Below, piece after piece: positions 47,181 through 56,867 of a stretch of DNA of 64,000 bases. Origin of the DNA: Candidatus Thermochlorobacteriaceae bacterium (GTDB taxonomy: Bacteria > Bacteroidota > Chlorobiia > Chlorobiales > Thermochlorobacteraceae). The stretch is from NCBI GenBank assembly GCA_029263855.1, contig JAJUFC010000006.1:1-64000 (forward strand). Reading direction: 5' to 3'. Positions within the stretch are counted from its first letter, which is position 1. Each line of letters starts with the position of its first letter. The translations under genes and the position numbers were made by a program. The notes under the pieces are model-generated. The model saw nothing but the letters and a program-made list of their open reading frames with translations, was not told where the DNA came from and ran no database searches.

Positions 47181-48410
47181 TTATGTATTTGACCCTTCTT
47201 CCAACAATTTGGCGAGTTTGAGCAAGGCTTCCTTTTTGGTCTTCAAATTTTCTTTGCTGTCGATGTAGGTCTCTAAAATTCGCTCGGGCGCAAGATACTC
47301 CAACTTTATTTCGCTCTTATCGGATTTCACTTCGTCAGATTCAATTTTCACTTCCGAGACAATGAATGCTTCTTTTAATCGCTCTCGAACTTTACCGAAA
47401 TCCAATTTCTTTTTCTGTTCGGCGGTGCACTTGATTCTCACGCGCAAGATGGCATCTTTGAAATCTGTTTCGCCGATTTTCTTTGCTACTTTTTCAAACG
47501 GCTCATCTGAAAAGCGCGTGTCGATATCAATCGAAACCATGTTCCGCGCAGGCGTTTGAATGTGTTTGTAAGTGGCGCGTTTCTGCGCGTCAATCTCGAC
47601 CAGCACGAAGCCTTTGGGCTGATTGAGTTCGTTGAAGCTAATGCGCTCAATGCTTCCCGAATAAACGACGGGCGGCTCACCGCCGTGATTCAAATCTTGA
47701 TGCCGATGAAAGTGCCCTAAAGCAACGTAGGAAAATTCCCGGCGAACGATTTGCGAAAGCGGAACGATAATATCACGCGATTCGACGAGACGCTTTTCCG
47801 AGCCTTCGGTGAGTTCCGCGCCGTCGACGTGCGCGTGCATGGCGAGAATGGCGGGATACGGAAGCGATTCTTCCCTTATTCGCGTCGCTTCTATGTCAAT
47901 CATGCCCGTATAAATTTCGAGCATTTTATCGCGGATTTTCTCTGTTGTCAGTTTCGCAAATTCTTCGCGTGCAATAAGTCGGCTTTGATTCGCCCATGGC
48001 ATTCCGACGATTCTGATTTTCCCTGATTTCGTTTCAATATCTTTTACACTCGGCTTCTCAAAAATGTGAACGCCGCTTGAAAGTTCGCCGAAAATGTTGA
48101 TGGAACTTGCCTTGCCGAATGAAACCGAGAAATCATGATTGCCGACGAGCATCACGATTGGAATTTGTTTATCAAGCAGTGGGCGAATGGCTTGCGCGAA
48201 AATGCGTTGTTCGGTCGGCGAGGGCGAGGCATCGCGATAGGCATCGCCGCAGAAGAGAAACAAATCAATATCTTCTTCAAGGGCATAATCGACCATGAAC
48301 TTGAAGCATTTTTCAAAGTCAATCCAACGCGAGTTCATGCCCCGTTCAGCATCGTCTTTTCCGTGCGTTGAATAACCGATGTGAATATCGGCAGTATGCA
48401 GAATTTTCAT
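47181..48410 (-). CDS. sbcD: SbcD/Mre11-type DNA repair nuclease
   Basis: 409 residues. Phosphodiesterase motifs in order: TADIHIG, FCGDAYRD, VGNHDF, MHAHVDG and LGHFHRHQD, which bind two Mn ions. C-terminal residues about 330-409 are a capping/coiled region for SbcC binding. The partner sbcC is not in the window, which is unusual as sbcD and sbcC are normally adjacent. Function: hairpin and blocked-end processing. Confidence 0.9.
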   Translation of the reverse strand: MKILHTADIHIGYSTHGKDDAERGMNSRWIDFEKCFKFMVDYALEEDIDLFLFCGDAYRDASPSPTEQRIFAQAIRPLLDKQIPIVMLVGNHDFSVSFGKASSINIFGELSSGVHIFEKPSVKDIETKSGKIRIVGMPWANQSRLIAREEFAKLTTEKIRDKMLEIYTGMIDIEATRIREESLPYPAILAMHAHVDGAELTEGSEKRLVESRDIIVPLSQIVRREFSYVALGHFHRHQDLNHGGEPPVVYSGSIERISFNELNQPKGFVLVEIDAQKRATYKHIQTPARNMVSIDIDTRFSDEPFEKVAKKIGETDFKDAILRVRIKCTAEQKKKLDFGKVRERLKEAFIVSEVKIESDEVKSDKSEIKLEYLAPERILETYIDSKENLKTKKEALLKLAKLLEEGSNT

Positions 48411-48447
48411 CGCTGATTGTGGGTGTTTGCTTGTGTGAAGAATTTTT

Positions 48448-49683
48448 TCACTCTGCTTTATCTGTTTGACCTTGATTTTCCTCTTCGATTTGCTTGAACA
48501 CTTTTTCCGCTTCTTCTTCGGAAATGCCGTGAGAAACCCTAATGCCGAACTGCTTTTCCAAAAACTGCTCGATTTTGACCCACTTGCCGTCCATCTGAAT
48601 TTTTCCTGACCATGCGCACATGGTTACGATGTCTTCCAACTTTTTGATTTTCTTCTGCGCCAGTTCCATTTCGGCATCGCGTTTAGCTTTTTCAATCGCC
48701 TGGTTTAGTTCAATCGTTTTTACTTTCCGCTCCGCTTCAACGCCCAAAATTTTCTCTTTGATTTGAACGTATTGCTCGTAGGCTTCTAATGCTTCTCGAT
48801 ACTTTTCAATTTTTTTGTATGTGTTCGCCAAGTTCAGATATGCCGCCCACAAGTATTGCTTATACTCGGCTTTATTATTTGCCAATGCTATGCTATCTAA
48901 AAGCGCGTCAATGGCTTTATAGTCTCGATTAACGACGGCATAAACTTCGCCCAAGTTGATAAGCGTTGTAATTTGAACGGATAGATTTTCTTCTGCTTTT
49001 GCCGCATCTAAACTTTTTTTCAGCCATTCAATTCCTTCCTCTGAATCACCAAGCGAATGGTAGGTTGCGCCAATATTCGCCATCACTTCTGAAACCCCAT
49101 TTCTATCCGCATTGGCTTCACGAATAGAAAGCGTTTTGAAGTAATACGAAAGAGATTCTTGATAATTTTCTTTATGAAAGTAGACGCTTCCGATGTTCAT
49201 GAGTGCGTTGCTGTAAGCAAGTTGTTCCCCTTCTCTGTCGAGAATTTCAGCCGCTTGCGTGAAGTAGTGATACGCTTGGTCATGTTCTCCGAGATGAAGA
49301 TTGACACAGCCGATAATTTGCATAGCAACAGCTTTGGAGATTGGAATATCTACCTCATCGAAGAGTTTGAGCGCGCGATAACTATGGTCGAGGGCTTTGT
49401 CGTAGCGTGCAAGATTGTAGTAAGCATTGCCGGTGTTGACGAATGCTTCTGCCAATAAGTTTTTTTGTTGGAGTTTTTCAGCGAGTTCTCGTGCCTTCTG
49501 CGCGTAGTTCAGAGCCACTTGCACATCTTTTCTTAGAAGTTGTTTTGCCAAGAGATTGAGTTTTGTAACCGCTTCCATTTCAGTGGGTGATGACGCTAAA
49601 ATTTGCTCAATCGTCTCTACGCTTGAGCGTTGCGCGTTCAAGGGCGTTGTGGTGGTTGCTCGCTCTATTGAAATTTGGCTCAT
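48448..49683 (-). CDS. TPR protein with degenerate C-terminal CxxC-IRD domain
   Basis: 411 residues from the ATG at 49683, which overlaps the esterase stop as ATGA. TPRs cover about 35-290. A coiled coil (ILGVEAERKVKTIELNQA, about 290-340) follows. The tail MCAWSGKIQMDGKWVKIEQFLEKQF...SHGIS matches the C-terminal domain often found after PAS sensors (CxxCKKIRDx-W-xxIE--SHGICPEC), but three of its four Cys are lost. TPR and linker resemble those of the TPR kinase at 33.9 kb. Confidence 0.8.
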   Translation of the reverse strand: MSQISIERATTTTPLNAQRSSVETIEQILASSPTEMEAVTKLNLLAKQLLRKDVQVALNYAQKARELAEKLQQKNLLAEAFVNTGNAYYNLARYDKALDHSYRALKLFDEVDIPISKAVAMQIIGCVNLHLGEHDQAYHYFTQAAEILDREGEQLAYSNALMNIGSVYFHKENYQESLSYYFKTLSIREANADRNGVSEVMANIGATYHSLGDSEEGIEWLKKSLDAAKAEENLSVQITTLINLGEVYAVVNRDYKAIDALLDSIALANNKAEYKQYLWAAYLNLANTYKKIEKYREALEAYEQYVQIKEKILGVEAERKVKTIELNQAIEKAKRDAEMELAQKKIKKLEDIVTMCAWSGKIQMDGKWVKIEQFLEKQFGIRVSHGISEEEAEKVFKQIEEENQGQTDKAE

Positions 49684-50666
49684 GGTTTTGAAAACGCTTG
49701 CCAATGTTTTTGGAGTATTTTTTCCGCATACAAATTGGCGTGATGCCAATCGTGCAATGCGGTTGGCATCAATTTAACATCGCTAAACGAGTTCTTTATA
49801 CCTTTCTTTTTGAAGAATTCCAAGAGATGTTCGGCGCGCTCGATGTTGCCTTTGTCGCCATCGTAGGCGGCAGAAAGAATATGAAACTGAACGGACTTAA
49901 TTTTTTTCAACTGTTCAGGTGTCGCGTTCATTAAAATGTTAAGCGGATTGTATTGTTTCATGTAGGCGATGTCACGCGGCTCACCGAAAGCGGCTTTGAA
50001 GAAGTCGGTGCGCACCCAAGTGTAATCGTCGGGCGGTTCATCGTTGCGCCGTATGTCATCGAAGTCATACCACATGTGCGTTCCGTCGTAAGAGCCAACG
50101 GAGCAAAAGAGGTCGGGGTGTTTGATGCCCATCATCACCGCCGTGTATCCGCCGAGCGAGAAGCCATCAATGCCGCGCTCTGTTCGGCTTGGAATGGTGC
50201 GATAAGTGGAATCGATATGCCATATTAAATCGCGCGTGAGGTAATCCTCGTAGCGTCCGGTGCCAATGCCTTCGGCGGTCGTCGCATGCGGATTGAGCAT
50301 ATTCACCCCCAAACACGGAACGCTGTTATCTTCGCTTGCCGTGCTAATTCCGACCAAAATCATTTTGCCAATTTTGCCTGCCGCAATTAAACTATCTGCA
50401 ACGTGTTTGAGCGTTCTGCCATTTCGCGACGCATCTTCGTTTGGATTAAACCATTCGCGCTCATGCCCACGCAAAAAGAAGACGACGGGATAACGCTCGT
50501 GTGTTTCGTCATAGCCTTCGGGCAAGTAGATATTGTAACGCTTTTCAATGCCAAGCGAAGATGAATAAAATTTTTTAAGAAATACTTTACCGCCGACTTC
50601 TACATGAGGTAAAAACTTTTGAATGAAAAATGGAAGTGCCATGAAAAGAAAGAGGAGCAGATTCAC
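49680..50666 (-). CDS. Esterase D-like alpha/beta hydrolase
   Basis: 328 residues. An N-terminal hydrophobic helix (about 1-18) is a signal peptide or anchor. YLPEGYDETHERYPVVFFLRG and GIDGFSLGGYTAV, with nucleophile S170, fit the PF00756 esterase family. HDWHHANLYA near the end supplies the catalytic His. Members include S-formylglutathione hydrolase, mycolyltransferase-like and ferric-siderophore esterases; the exported form favours an envelope substrate. First gene of the run leading through TPR, sbcD, hemolysin III and VWA. Confidence 0.88.
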   Translation of the reverse strand: MNLLLFLFMALPFFIQKFLPHVEVGGKVFLKKFYSSSLGIEKRYNIYLPEGYDETHERYPVVFFLRGHEREWFNPNEDASRNGRTLKHVADSLIAAGKIGKMILVGISTASEDNSVPCLGVNMLNPHATTAEGIGTGRYEDYLTRDLIWHIDSTYRTIPSRTERGIDGFSLGGYTAVMMGIKHPDLFCSVGSYDGTHMWYDFDDIRRNDEPPDDYTWVRTDFFKAAFGEPRDIAYMKQYNPLNILMNATPEQLKKIKSVQFHILSAAYDGDKGNIERAEHLLEFFKKKGIKNSFSDVKLMPTALHDWHHANLYAEKILQKHWQAFSKP

Positions 50667-50725
50667 CGCGTTCCTTTGTTGCTTGTTGATTTACATCATA
50701 GATTTTGGAATATAAACCGCTTGCA

Positions 50726-51655
50726 ATGAAAAACATTCCTGTGATTCTTGGCGCGACGGCATCGGGCAAAACGGCAACGGCAATTGCTTTGGCGTTGAAA
50801 TTTAATGCTGAAATTATTTCCGCCGATTCACGCCAAATTTATCGCGAACTGACGATTGGAAGTGCGAAGCCTTCACCCGAAGAACTCGCCGCCATTCCGC
50901 ATCACTTCATCAACGAGCGCACATTGCTTGACGATTACGACGCCGCTTCATTTGCTAAAGACGCTTGGCAACGCATTCAGGAAATTCTTGCGCGCGGAAA
51001 AAATGTGATTGTCGCTGGCGGCTCAACGCTTTATCTGAAAAGTTTGATTACAGGATTTTCAGAACTACCTTCGGGGAATAATGCTCTGCGTGCGCGGCTT
51101 TACAACGAGTTGGAAACGCTCGGCTCAGAAGTGCTTTATGAACGCTTAAAACGCCTCGACCCTGAACGCGCACAAACGCTCGACCATACCAAAACCCAAC
51201 GCCTTATTCGTAGCCTCGAAGTCATTGAAACAACGGGCAAAAAAATGTCGGAGCTGCAAGCCGCGCTTCATCACGCGCCACCGTTTGAATTTGAATGTAT
51301 TGGGTTAGATGTACCGCGCGAGATGCTTTACGAGCGCATCAATCAGCGCGTCGACACGATGATGCAAAACGGATTATTGTCGGAAGTTCAATCGCTTTAT
51401 CAAACCTTTGGCGCAGTGCATAAACAAACGAAAATCAACGCGCTTGAAACCGTCGGCTATAAGGAACTTTTCAGTTTTCTCGACGGGAAAGTTTCTCTTG
51501 ATGCCACTGTCTCTTTCATCAAACAGCACACGCGCAACTACGCTAAACGCCAACTAACTTTTTTCAGAAATCAACTTCCCGTTGAGTGGATTCCATCAGC
51601 CGATACTTCATTTGCATTAAATCGAATTTCGTCTATATTACCCCGCTTAATTTAA
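50726..51655 (+). CDS. miaA: tRNA dimethylallyltransferase
   Basis: 309 residues. P-loop GATASGKTATA, SADSRQIYREL and GSTLYLKSLITG motifs. It puts an isopentenyl group from DMAPP on A37 of tRNAs reading UNN codons, which include the Ser-GGA tRNA at 21 kb. The ATG at 50726 sits 21 bp beyond another possible start and is preferred because the P-loop begins six residues later, as usual. Confidence 0.94.
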   Translation: MKNIPVILGATASGKTATAIALALKFNAEIISADSRQIYRELTIGSAKPSPEELAAIPHHFINERTLLDDYDAASFAKDAWQRIQEILARGKNVIVAGGSTLYLKSLITGFSELPSGNNALRARLYNELETLGSEVLYERLKRLDPERAQTLDHTKTQRLIRSLEVIETTGKKMSELQAALHHAPPFEFECIGLDVPREMLYERINQRVDTMMQNGLLSEVQSLYQTFGAVHKQTKINALETVGYKELFSFLDGKVSLDATVSFIKQHTRNYAKRQLTFFRNQLPVEWIPSADTSFALNRISSILPRLI

Positions 51656-51678
51656 CTTGACAAAAAACTCTTTTATCA

Positions 51679-52302
51679 ATGAACTTCGTCATTGAAAGCA
51701 AGAAAGACATTACCATTTTCCGCCTTCAAGAAAAACGCTTAGATGCGTCGCTCGCTCCCGAACTCAAATCACAAGTGTTGATGCTCGTCGCCGAAGGCAA
51801 AAAGTATCTCATTATTGACCTTGCCCAAGTCGACGCGATTGATTCGAGCGGCATTGGCGCACTGCTCATTGCACACCGACACACGGCTGAAATGGAAGGT
51901 TTTGCCGCCTTCATCGGCGTTCACGGCAATGTCAAAGACCTACTGCAAATGATGCAGTTGCACAAACAGCTCTACATTTTCTCCTCTGTTCAAGAAGTCT
52001 TGCGCAACCTTGAAGAAGTCGACGATGTCGAAGATACTAAGACGAAAAAAAGTGATGACGATGACGAAGAAATAGACGCGCTTGCAGAACTTGATGAAGT
52101 TGTTCTTCCGGGCGAAGACGGTTTAGAATTGGGTGCAGGTGATTTAGATGTGCCTGAATTTCCTGACGAGAGCATCGCAGAATTTTCCGATGATGACGAC
52201 AAACCGAAAAAGCAAGGTAAATCTACTAAGAAGACCTCGAAAGCCAAGTCAGCAAAAGCGGCTAAGAAACCCGCTCCCAAAGCCAAAACAAAGAAGAAAT
52301 AA
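51679..52302 (+). CDS. STAS-domain anti-sigma-antagonist-like protein with charged tail
   Basis: 207 residues. Residues 1-112 are a STAS domain with the phosphorylatable D55-S56-S57-G motif, as in SpoIIAA-type anti-sigma factor antagonists. After it, about 113-172 is Asp/Glu-rich and about 172-207 is Lys/Ala/Pro-rich, so the tail is first acidic then basic. No anti-sigma kinase or phosphatase is nearby. It lies 23 bp after miaA and 4 bp before the PAP2 gene. Confidence 0.85.
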   Translation: MNFVIESKKDITIFRLQEKRLDASLAPELKSQVLMLVAEGKKYLIIDLAQVDAIDSSGIGALLIAHRHTAEMEGFAAFIGVHGNVKDLLQMMQLHKQLYIFSSVQEVLRNLEEVDDVEDTKTKKSDDDDEEIDALAELDEVVLPGEDGLELGAGDLDVPEFPDESIAEFSDDDDKPKKQGKSTKKTSKAKSAKAAKKPAPKAKTKKK

Positions 52303-52306
52303 CCGA

Positions 52307-53092
52307 ATGAAATGTCCCCTTTTTTTCATCTCAATTTCACTCGTTACCGCTGTTTCAGCACAATCTCGCAGCACGCTTTCGCACGACGCTTCCGCCGCAT
52401 GGCAAAACGCCAAATCGATTTACGCTTCTCCGCTTCGCTACTCGCTTTCACAATGGCTCACGGTTGCAGGCGTTTTAAGCCTGACAGCATGTTCTCATGC
52501 GTTTGACGAACCTGTGCGCAAGTTTGCACGCGCTCACCAAACGCAAGCCCTCGATATACTTTTTTCTGTCGGTGAATTTTATGGCAATCCGCTTGGCGCA
52601 GGCGTGATTGGGGGCGGACTTTACTTAGGCGGACTTTCTGGCCGACACGCTTCAACGCGCCTTACAGGCAGAGCCGTTTTGGAATCCGTCCTTTATGCCT
52701 CACTTCTCACACAAGTGTTGAAAATGTCTATCGGGCGAAGTCGCCCCTATCAAAACAAAGGCGCACGCGATTTCAACGGACTTGCTTGGACGAATCGCCA
52801 ATGGTCGTTTCCGTCAGGACACACAACGATTGCGTTTGCAACCTCCGCCTCACTTTCCGCTCGACTTAAAAATCCCTTTGCAACCGTCGGTCTTTTTGGG
52901 CTTGCCTTGCTCACAACAGGGCATCGCCTTTACGACGACCATCATTGGCTTTCCGACACAGTGCTTGGCGCGGCAATCGGAACAAGCATCGGCTTAGCTG
53001 TTGGCAAGTTAATCAACGACGAAGAGCGACATGGGGGAACTTTGCTTCCGCAAGCCACTCAATCGATTTTCAGCGTGCAATTTCCGCTTTAA
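52307..53092 (+). CDS. PAP2-family membrane phosphatase
   Basis: 261 residues. A signal peptide (MKCPLFFISISLVTAVSAQ) then helices. Phosphatase motifs: K139...R146-P147, P169-SGH172-T and R207...H213...D217. Such enzymes act on phosphatidate, undecaprenyl diphosphate or lipid-A phosphates from the periplasmic side. The start at 52307 is chosen since longer in-frame translations run through the STAS gene tail. Confidence 0.9.
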   Translation: MKCPLFFISISLVTAVSAQSRSTLSHDASAAWQNAKSIYASPLRYSLSQWLTVAGVLSLTACSHAFDEPVRKFARAHQTQALDILFSVGEFYGNPLGAGVIGGGLYLGGLSGRHASTRLTGRAVLESVLYASLLTQVLKMSIGRSRPYQNKGARDFNGLAWTNRQWSFPSGHTTIAFATSASLSARLKNPFATVGLFGLALLTTGHRLYDDHHWLSDTVLGAAIGTSIGLAVGKLINDEERHGGTLLPQATQSIFSVQFPL

Positions 53093-53114
53093 TCACTTCA
53101 AGTTTTAATCGCCT

Positions 53115-55310
53115 TCAAATAAACAGCGGCGCAAGCACGAGCGTAATCGTAGAAAGCAATTTGATAAGCACGTGGAGCGACGGTCCTGCCGTGTCTTTGA
53201 ACGGGTCGCCGACCGTATCGCCGACGACGGCGGCTTTATGCGCGTCCGACTTCTTGCGATGCACCACGCCTTTTTCGTCCTTGAAATTGCCTGACTCGAC
53301 GAACTTTTTGGCGTTATCCCACGCGCCGCCCGTATTGTTGAGAAAGAGTGCCATCAAAATGCCAGCAATCGTGCCGACCATCAACAAGCCTGCAACGACT
53401 TCCGAGCCTTTCGCACCCACACCACCGTTGGCGGTGTAAATCGCTTTGAACAACACGCCCACTGCAACAGGCATGACTACCACGAGCGCGCCGGGCAAAA
53501 TCATTTCGCGCAAGGCGGCAGAGGTTACAATGTCTACGCACGCGCGATAATCGGGCTTAAACTCTTTGGTGAATTCAATGTCGCCATTTGCCGAGCGTTT
53601 GAGCGGTGCAAATTGACGACGCACTTCGCCGATAATCGACTGCGCCGCCGACCCGACCGCCCGAATCGCAAACGAACTGAACAAGAAAACAAGCATCGCG
53701 CCAAGCATTCCGCCGATGAAGACTTCCGGCTTTGAAAGGTCGACCGATTCCAACGGCGAGCCGTAGTTGCGCAGTTCATCGATGTATGCGCTGAACAAGA
53801 GAAACGCGGCAAGCCCTGCCGAGCCGACGGCATAGCCTTTCGTGAGGGCTTTTGTGGTGTTGCCCATTGAGTCGAGTTTATCGGTTTTTTCGCGCACCGA
53901 TTCAGGCTGTTCCGACATTTCCACGATTCCGCCTGCATTGTCCGTAATTGGTCCGAAATTATCCATCGCTAAAATGTAGGCCGCCGTTCCGAGCATGCCG
54001 AGCGTTGCGACCGCCGTTCCGAACAAGCCTGCATTTTGTAAACCTGATGTTTGTCCCAAGTAGTATGCGGTGATAATCGCGCCTGAAATGGTCAGAATCG
54101 GCAGTGCCGCACTTTCAAGTCCGACGGCAATTCCGCCAATCACATTCGTCGCCGGTCCTGTCAGCGACGCATTCGCGATAGATTTCACGGGACGATAGGC
54201 ATATTCGGTGTAGTATTGCGTGAGATACACAAAAATCTGCGCCGTAATCAGCCCGACAATGCCGCACAAGAAGAAGTTGAGCCAGTAATCGCTTAAAATC
54301 CATTTGCACGCCACGAAGAATCCTGCGGCGGCAAGTGCTGTTGCCACATAATATCCACGATTGAGCGCGTTCATTGGATTTTCGTTGCCGTCCGTCTTCA
54401 CGACGAGCACGCCGACGAGCGACGCTATCATTCCAAACGCATTGACGATGAGCGGAAAAAGAAGCACGCCGAGAATACTGACGCCCGCACTTTCAAAAGC
54501 CGATTGATTCGCCATAAAGAGCGCGGAAGCGATAATCATCGCGCCGATGTTTTCCGCCGCCATCGACTCGAAAATATCCGCGCCGCGTCCTGCACAGTCG
54601 CCGACATTATCGCCGACGAGATCAGCAATCACAGCGGGGTTTCGCGGGTCGTCTTCAGGAATGCCCGCTTCAACTTTTCCGACAAGGTCTGCACCGACAT
54701 CAGCGGCTTTGGTGTAAATGCCGCCGCCAAGTTGCGCAAAGAGCGCGACAAACGACGCGCCGAACCCAAAACCTGCAATCAACAGCGGAATCTTTTCAAT
54801 GCTCGTTGCGCCGACGGCGTTAATGACGGCGAACAATCCGACAATGCCCAAAATCGAAAGCGTTACAACGAGAAAGCCCGTTGCCGCGCCGCCACGTAAG
54901 GCAATCACTAAGGCTTCGTTGAGCGAGATTAGTGCGCCCGCCGCCGTGCGAATGTTGGTGCGAATGGCAATCCACATTCCGATATAGCCCGAAATCACCG
55001 AACACGCCGCCCCTAAAAGAAACGAGAGCATAATCCATAGCCCTAACTGAATTGGATTCGTTACAGGGTCGTGTTCATTTGCCGCACGCACGAATCCATA
55101 GAGAATGAAAATCAAGGTTGCTGTGGCAATCGCGAGATATAAAATTGTTCTGTTCTGACGACTTAAAAAGGCTTCCGCGCCTTCTTTAATCGCATCAGAA
55201 ACTTTCTGCATTTCGCTTGTGCCGTTGGATTTGGAGAGAACTTGGCGGGTGAGAAATACGGCAAACGCAACGCCAACTGCGCTTGCACCGAAGATTAAGT
55301 TGAACTCCAT
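53115..55310 (-). CDS. hppA: Membrane pyrophosphatase, proton-pumping, K+-independent type
   Basis: 731 residues with about 16 membrane helices. The pyrophosphate site is in GIPEDDPRNPAVIADLVGDN VGDCAGRGADIFES. K487 in GNTTKALTKG marks K+-independent enzymes, where K+-dependent ones carry Ala. K+-independent members pump H+ and not Na+, so this should couple PPi hydrolysis to proton export. It needs no other gene. Convergent with the PAP2 gene, with only 22 bp between. Confidence 0.95.
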   Translation of the reverse strand: MEFNLIFGASAVGVAFAVFLTRQVLSKSNGTSEMQKVSDAIKEGAEAFLSRQNRTILYLAIATATLIFILYGFVRAANEHDPVTNPIQLGLWIMLSFLLGAACSVISGYIGMWIAIRTNIRTAAGALISLNEALVIALRGGAATGFLVVTLSILGIVGLFAVINAVGATSIEKIPLLIAGFGFGASFVALFAQLGGGIYTKAADVGADLVGKVEAGIPEDDPRNPAVIADLVGDNVGDCAGRGADIFESMAAENIGAMIIASALFMANQSAFESAGVSILGVLLFPLIVNAFGMIASLVGVLVVKTDGNENPMNALNRGYYVATALAAAGFFVACKWILSDYWLNFFLCGIVGLITAQIFVYLTQYYTEYAYRPVKSIANASLTGPATNVIGGIAVGLESAALPILTISGAIITAYYLGQTSGLQNAGLFGTAVATLGMLGTAAYILAMDNFGPITDNAGGIVEMSEQPESVREKTDKLDSMGNTTKALTKGYAVGSAGLAAFLLFSAYIDELRNYGSPLESVDLSKPEVFIGGMLGAMLVFLFSSFAIRAVGSAAQSIIGEVRRQFAPLKRSANGDIEFTKEFKPDYRACVDIVTSAALREMILPGALVVVMPVAVGVLFKAIYTANGGVGAKGSEVVAGLLMVGTIAGILMALFLNNTGGAWDNAKKFVESGNFKDEKGVVHRKKSDAHKAAVVGDTVGDPFKDTAGPSLHVLIKLLSTITLVLAPLFI

Positions 55311-55687
55311 TTGTCGATAGGTTTTATTGGAAAAGCGTTCATTTTGAAATTGCCCAAATTACAACTTTGCTCGTGAGTTTGAAATAAATGCAATTTCCTT
55401 GCCCGCCGTCGCTCGCTTTGAAAGTTCATCGTTCCAAACAGTTCGTTTGTCATTCCCGCGAAGGCGGGAATCCGCGCCCTCCCCACGAACTCTTTTCTTT
55501 TGCGCATAAAGAAAAACCGATTTGACTGTGGTCAGATTAGGAGAAAGCGAGGCGCAAGATGTCGTTCTTCCCTAAACAAAGCGAAGGGGAAATGAATGAA
55601 CATTGAGCGATAGAGCGCGGCAACCCTTTCATTCTTCCTTGCTCATTCATCTTTTTTCATAACTTCCCTTCCAAACTTATTCGCATT
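55311..55687. other. Intergenic region with palindromic repeat copy 2
   Basis: 377 bp between divergent hppA and holB. I see no gene in it: a minus-strand frame at 55295-55507 only reads through the palindrome. It should hold promoters for both flanking genes, but I found no match close enough to call. Remainder is unremarkable. Confidence 0.6.
55452..55471. repeat. Extragenic palindromic repeat, copy 2
   Basis: ATTCCCGC-GAAG-GCGGGAAT, a perfect 8-bp stem, flanked by GTC and CC as in copy 1 at 23764. Confidence 0.75.
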
Positions 55688-56839
55688 ATGAGTTGGAACA
55701 CCATTCTCGGACAAGACAAACAAAAAGAAGTTTTGCGACGCGCCATTCGATTAGGACGCTTGCCGAATGCGTATCTCTTTCTCGGACCCGAAGGCGTTGG
55801 CAAAGAAGCCACCGCGCTTGAAGTGGCAAAGGTTTTGAATTGCGATTCGCCTGACGCGCTCGTGAACGCTGAAGCCTGCGGCGTGTGTGAGAGTTGCCAA
55901 AAATTCGCTGAACTCATGCATCCGAATTTGGAACTCGTTTTTCCTGTTGAAGGCATTTTGCTCGAGAACATTTCCGAAAGCAGTTCAAAGCGCGAAAAGC
56001 AAGACGAAGCCCTCGAGAAATTGAAGCAACTTTACGAAGAAAAACGCCGCAACCCCTACTTCACGATGCAGATGGACAAAGCGATGGGCATTTTGACGAA
56101 ACAAATCGAACTCTTGATAGATAAATCCGTCTTCAAGCCATCGGGCGAAAAGAAGCGCGTCTTTATCATCTCGCAAGCCGAGCGAATGAACCAAGAATCG
56201 GCGAACAAGTTGCTCAAATTGCTCGAAGAGCCGCCACGCTATGTGCTGTTCATTCTCGTTTCTTCGCGTCCTGAACAACTTTTGCCAACCATCGTTTCGC
56301 GATGTCAGCCGATTCGCTTCTCCTCTCTTTCTGCCGAAGAAATCGCCGAAGGCTTGAAGCGATACTCACCTCAATTAGAAGCAAACATTGCCTTTGCCGC
56401 TCGATTCGCGCGCGGCAATTTTTTCTACGCGCAAAAAGCCCTGAACGACCCTGCCTTGAAAGAACGACGCGATAAAGCCTTGAACCTCTTACGCTTTGCG
56501 CTCGCGCCCGAAAAGCAACTCGAACTACTGCGCGAAATCGAAGTCCTCGCGAAACAAAGCCGCGACGAGCAACTGCAAACGCTCTCGGCGATGCTTCTCT
56601 TTTTTCAAGACGTCGTTCGCACGCTTGAAGCCCCTTCACACGCGCCGATACTCAACGAGGACGTGAGCGACGCTGTTAAACGCTTTGCGCAAAATTTTCC
56701 GATGGCAGATTTCGAGCAAGCCTCGCGCGAGGTCGAAGAGGCTCGATACGCGCTTTCGCGCAACGCCAATCCGACGCTCACGCTTGTTGCGCTTATGATT
56801 CGCCTGAAATCGCGCATTCGCAACGAAGCGTTTGCTTAA
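55688..56839 (+). CDS. holB: DNA polymerase III delta' subunit
   Basis: 383 residues. AAA+ clamp-loader fold with the P-loop GPEGVGKE (33-40), a zinc site C52/C64/C67/C70, AERMNQESANKLLKLLEEPP (sensor and SRC-like region) and the C-terminal collar helices. Delta' lacks ATPase activity as a rule and opens the clamp within the loader complex. First gene of the holB-Uma2-mobA-usp group, divergent from hppA. Confidence 0.9.
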   Translation: MSWNTILGQDKQKEVLRRAIRLGRLPNAYLFLGPEGVGKEATALEVAKVLNCDSPDALVNAEACGVCESCQKFAELMHPNLELVFPVEGILLENISESSSKREKQDEALEKLKQLYEEKRRNPYFTMQMDKAMGILTKQIELLIDKSVFKPSGEKKRVFIISQAERMNQESANKLLKLLEEPPRYVLFILVSSRPEQLLPTIVSRCQPIRFSSLSAEEIAEGLKRYSPQLEANIAFAARFARGNFFYAQKALNDPALKERRDKALNLLRFALAPEKQLELLREIEVLAKQSRDEQLQTLSAMLLFFQDVVRTLEAPSHAPILNEDVSDAVKRFAQNFPMADFEQASREVEEARYALSRNANPTLTLVALMIRLKSRIRNEAFA

Positions 56840-56867
56840 ATTTCATCAACGCCAATTCAACCCGACT

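Noticed and set aside
55295-55507. 70-codon minus-strand frame before hppA
   Set aside because: Reads through the palindromic repeat and overlaps the hppA start; the product (RARIPAFAGMTN) is a known artefact type.
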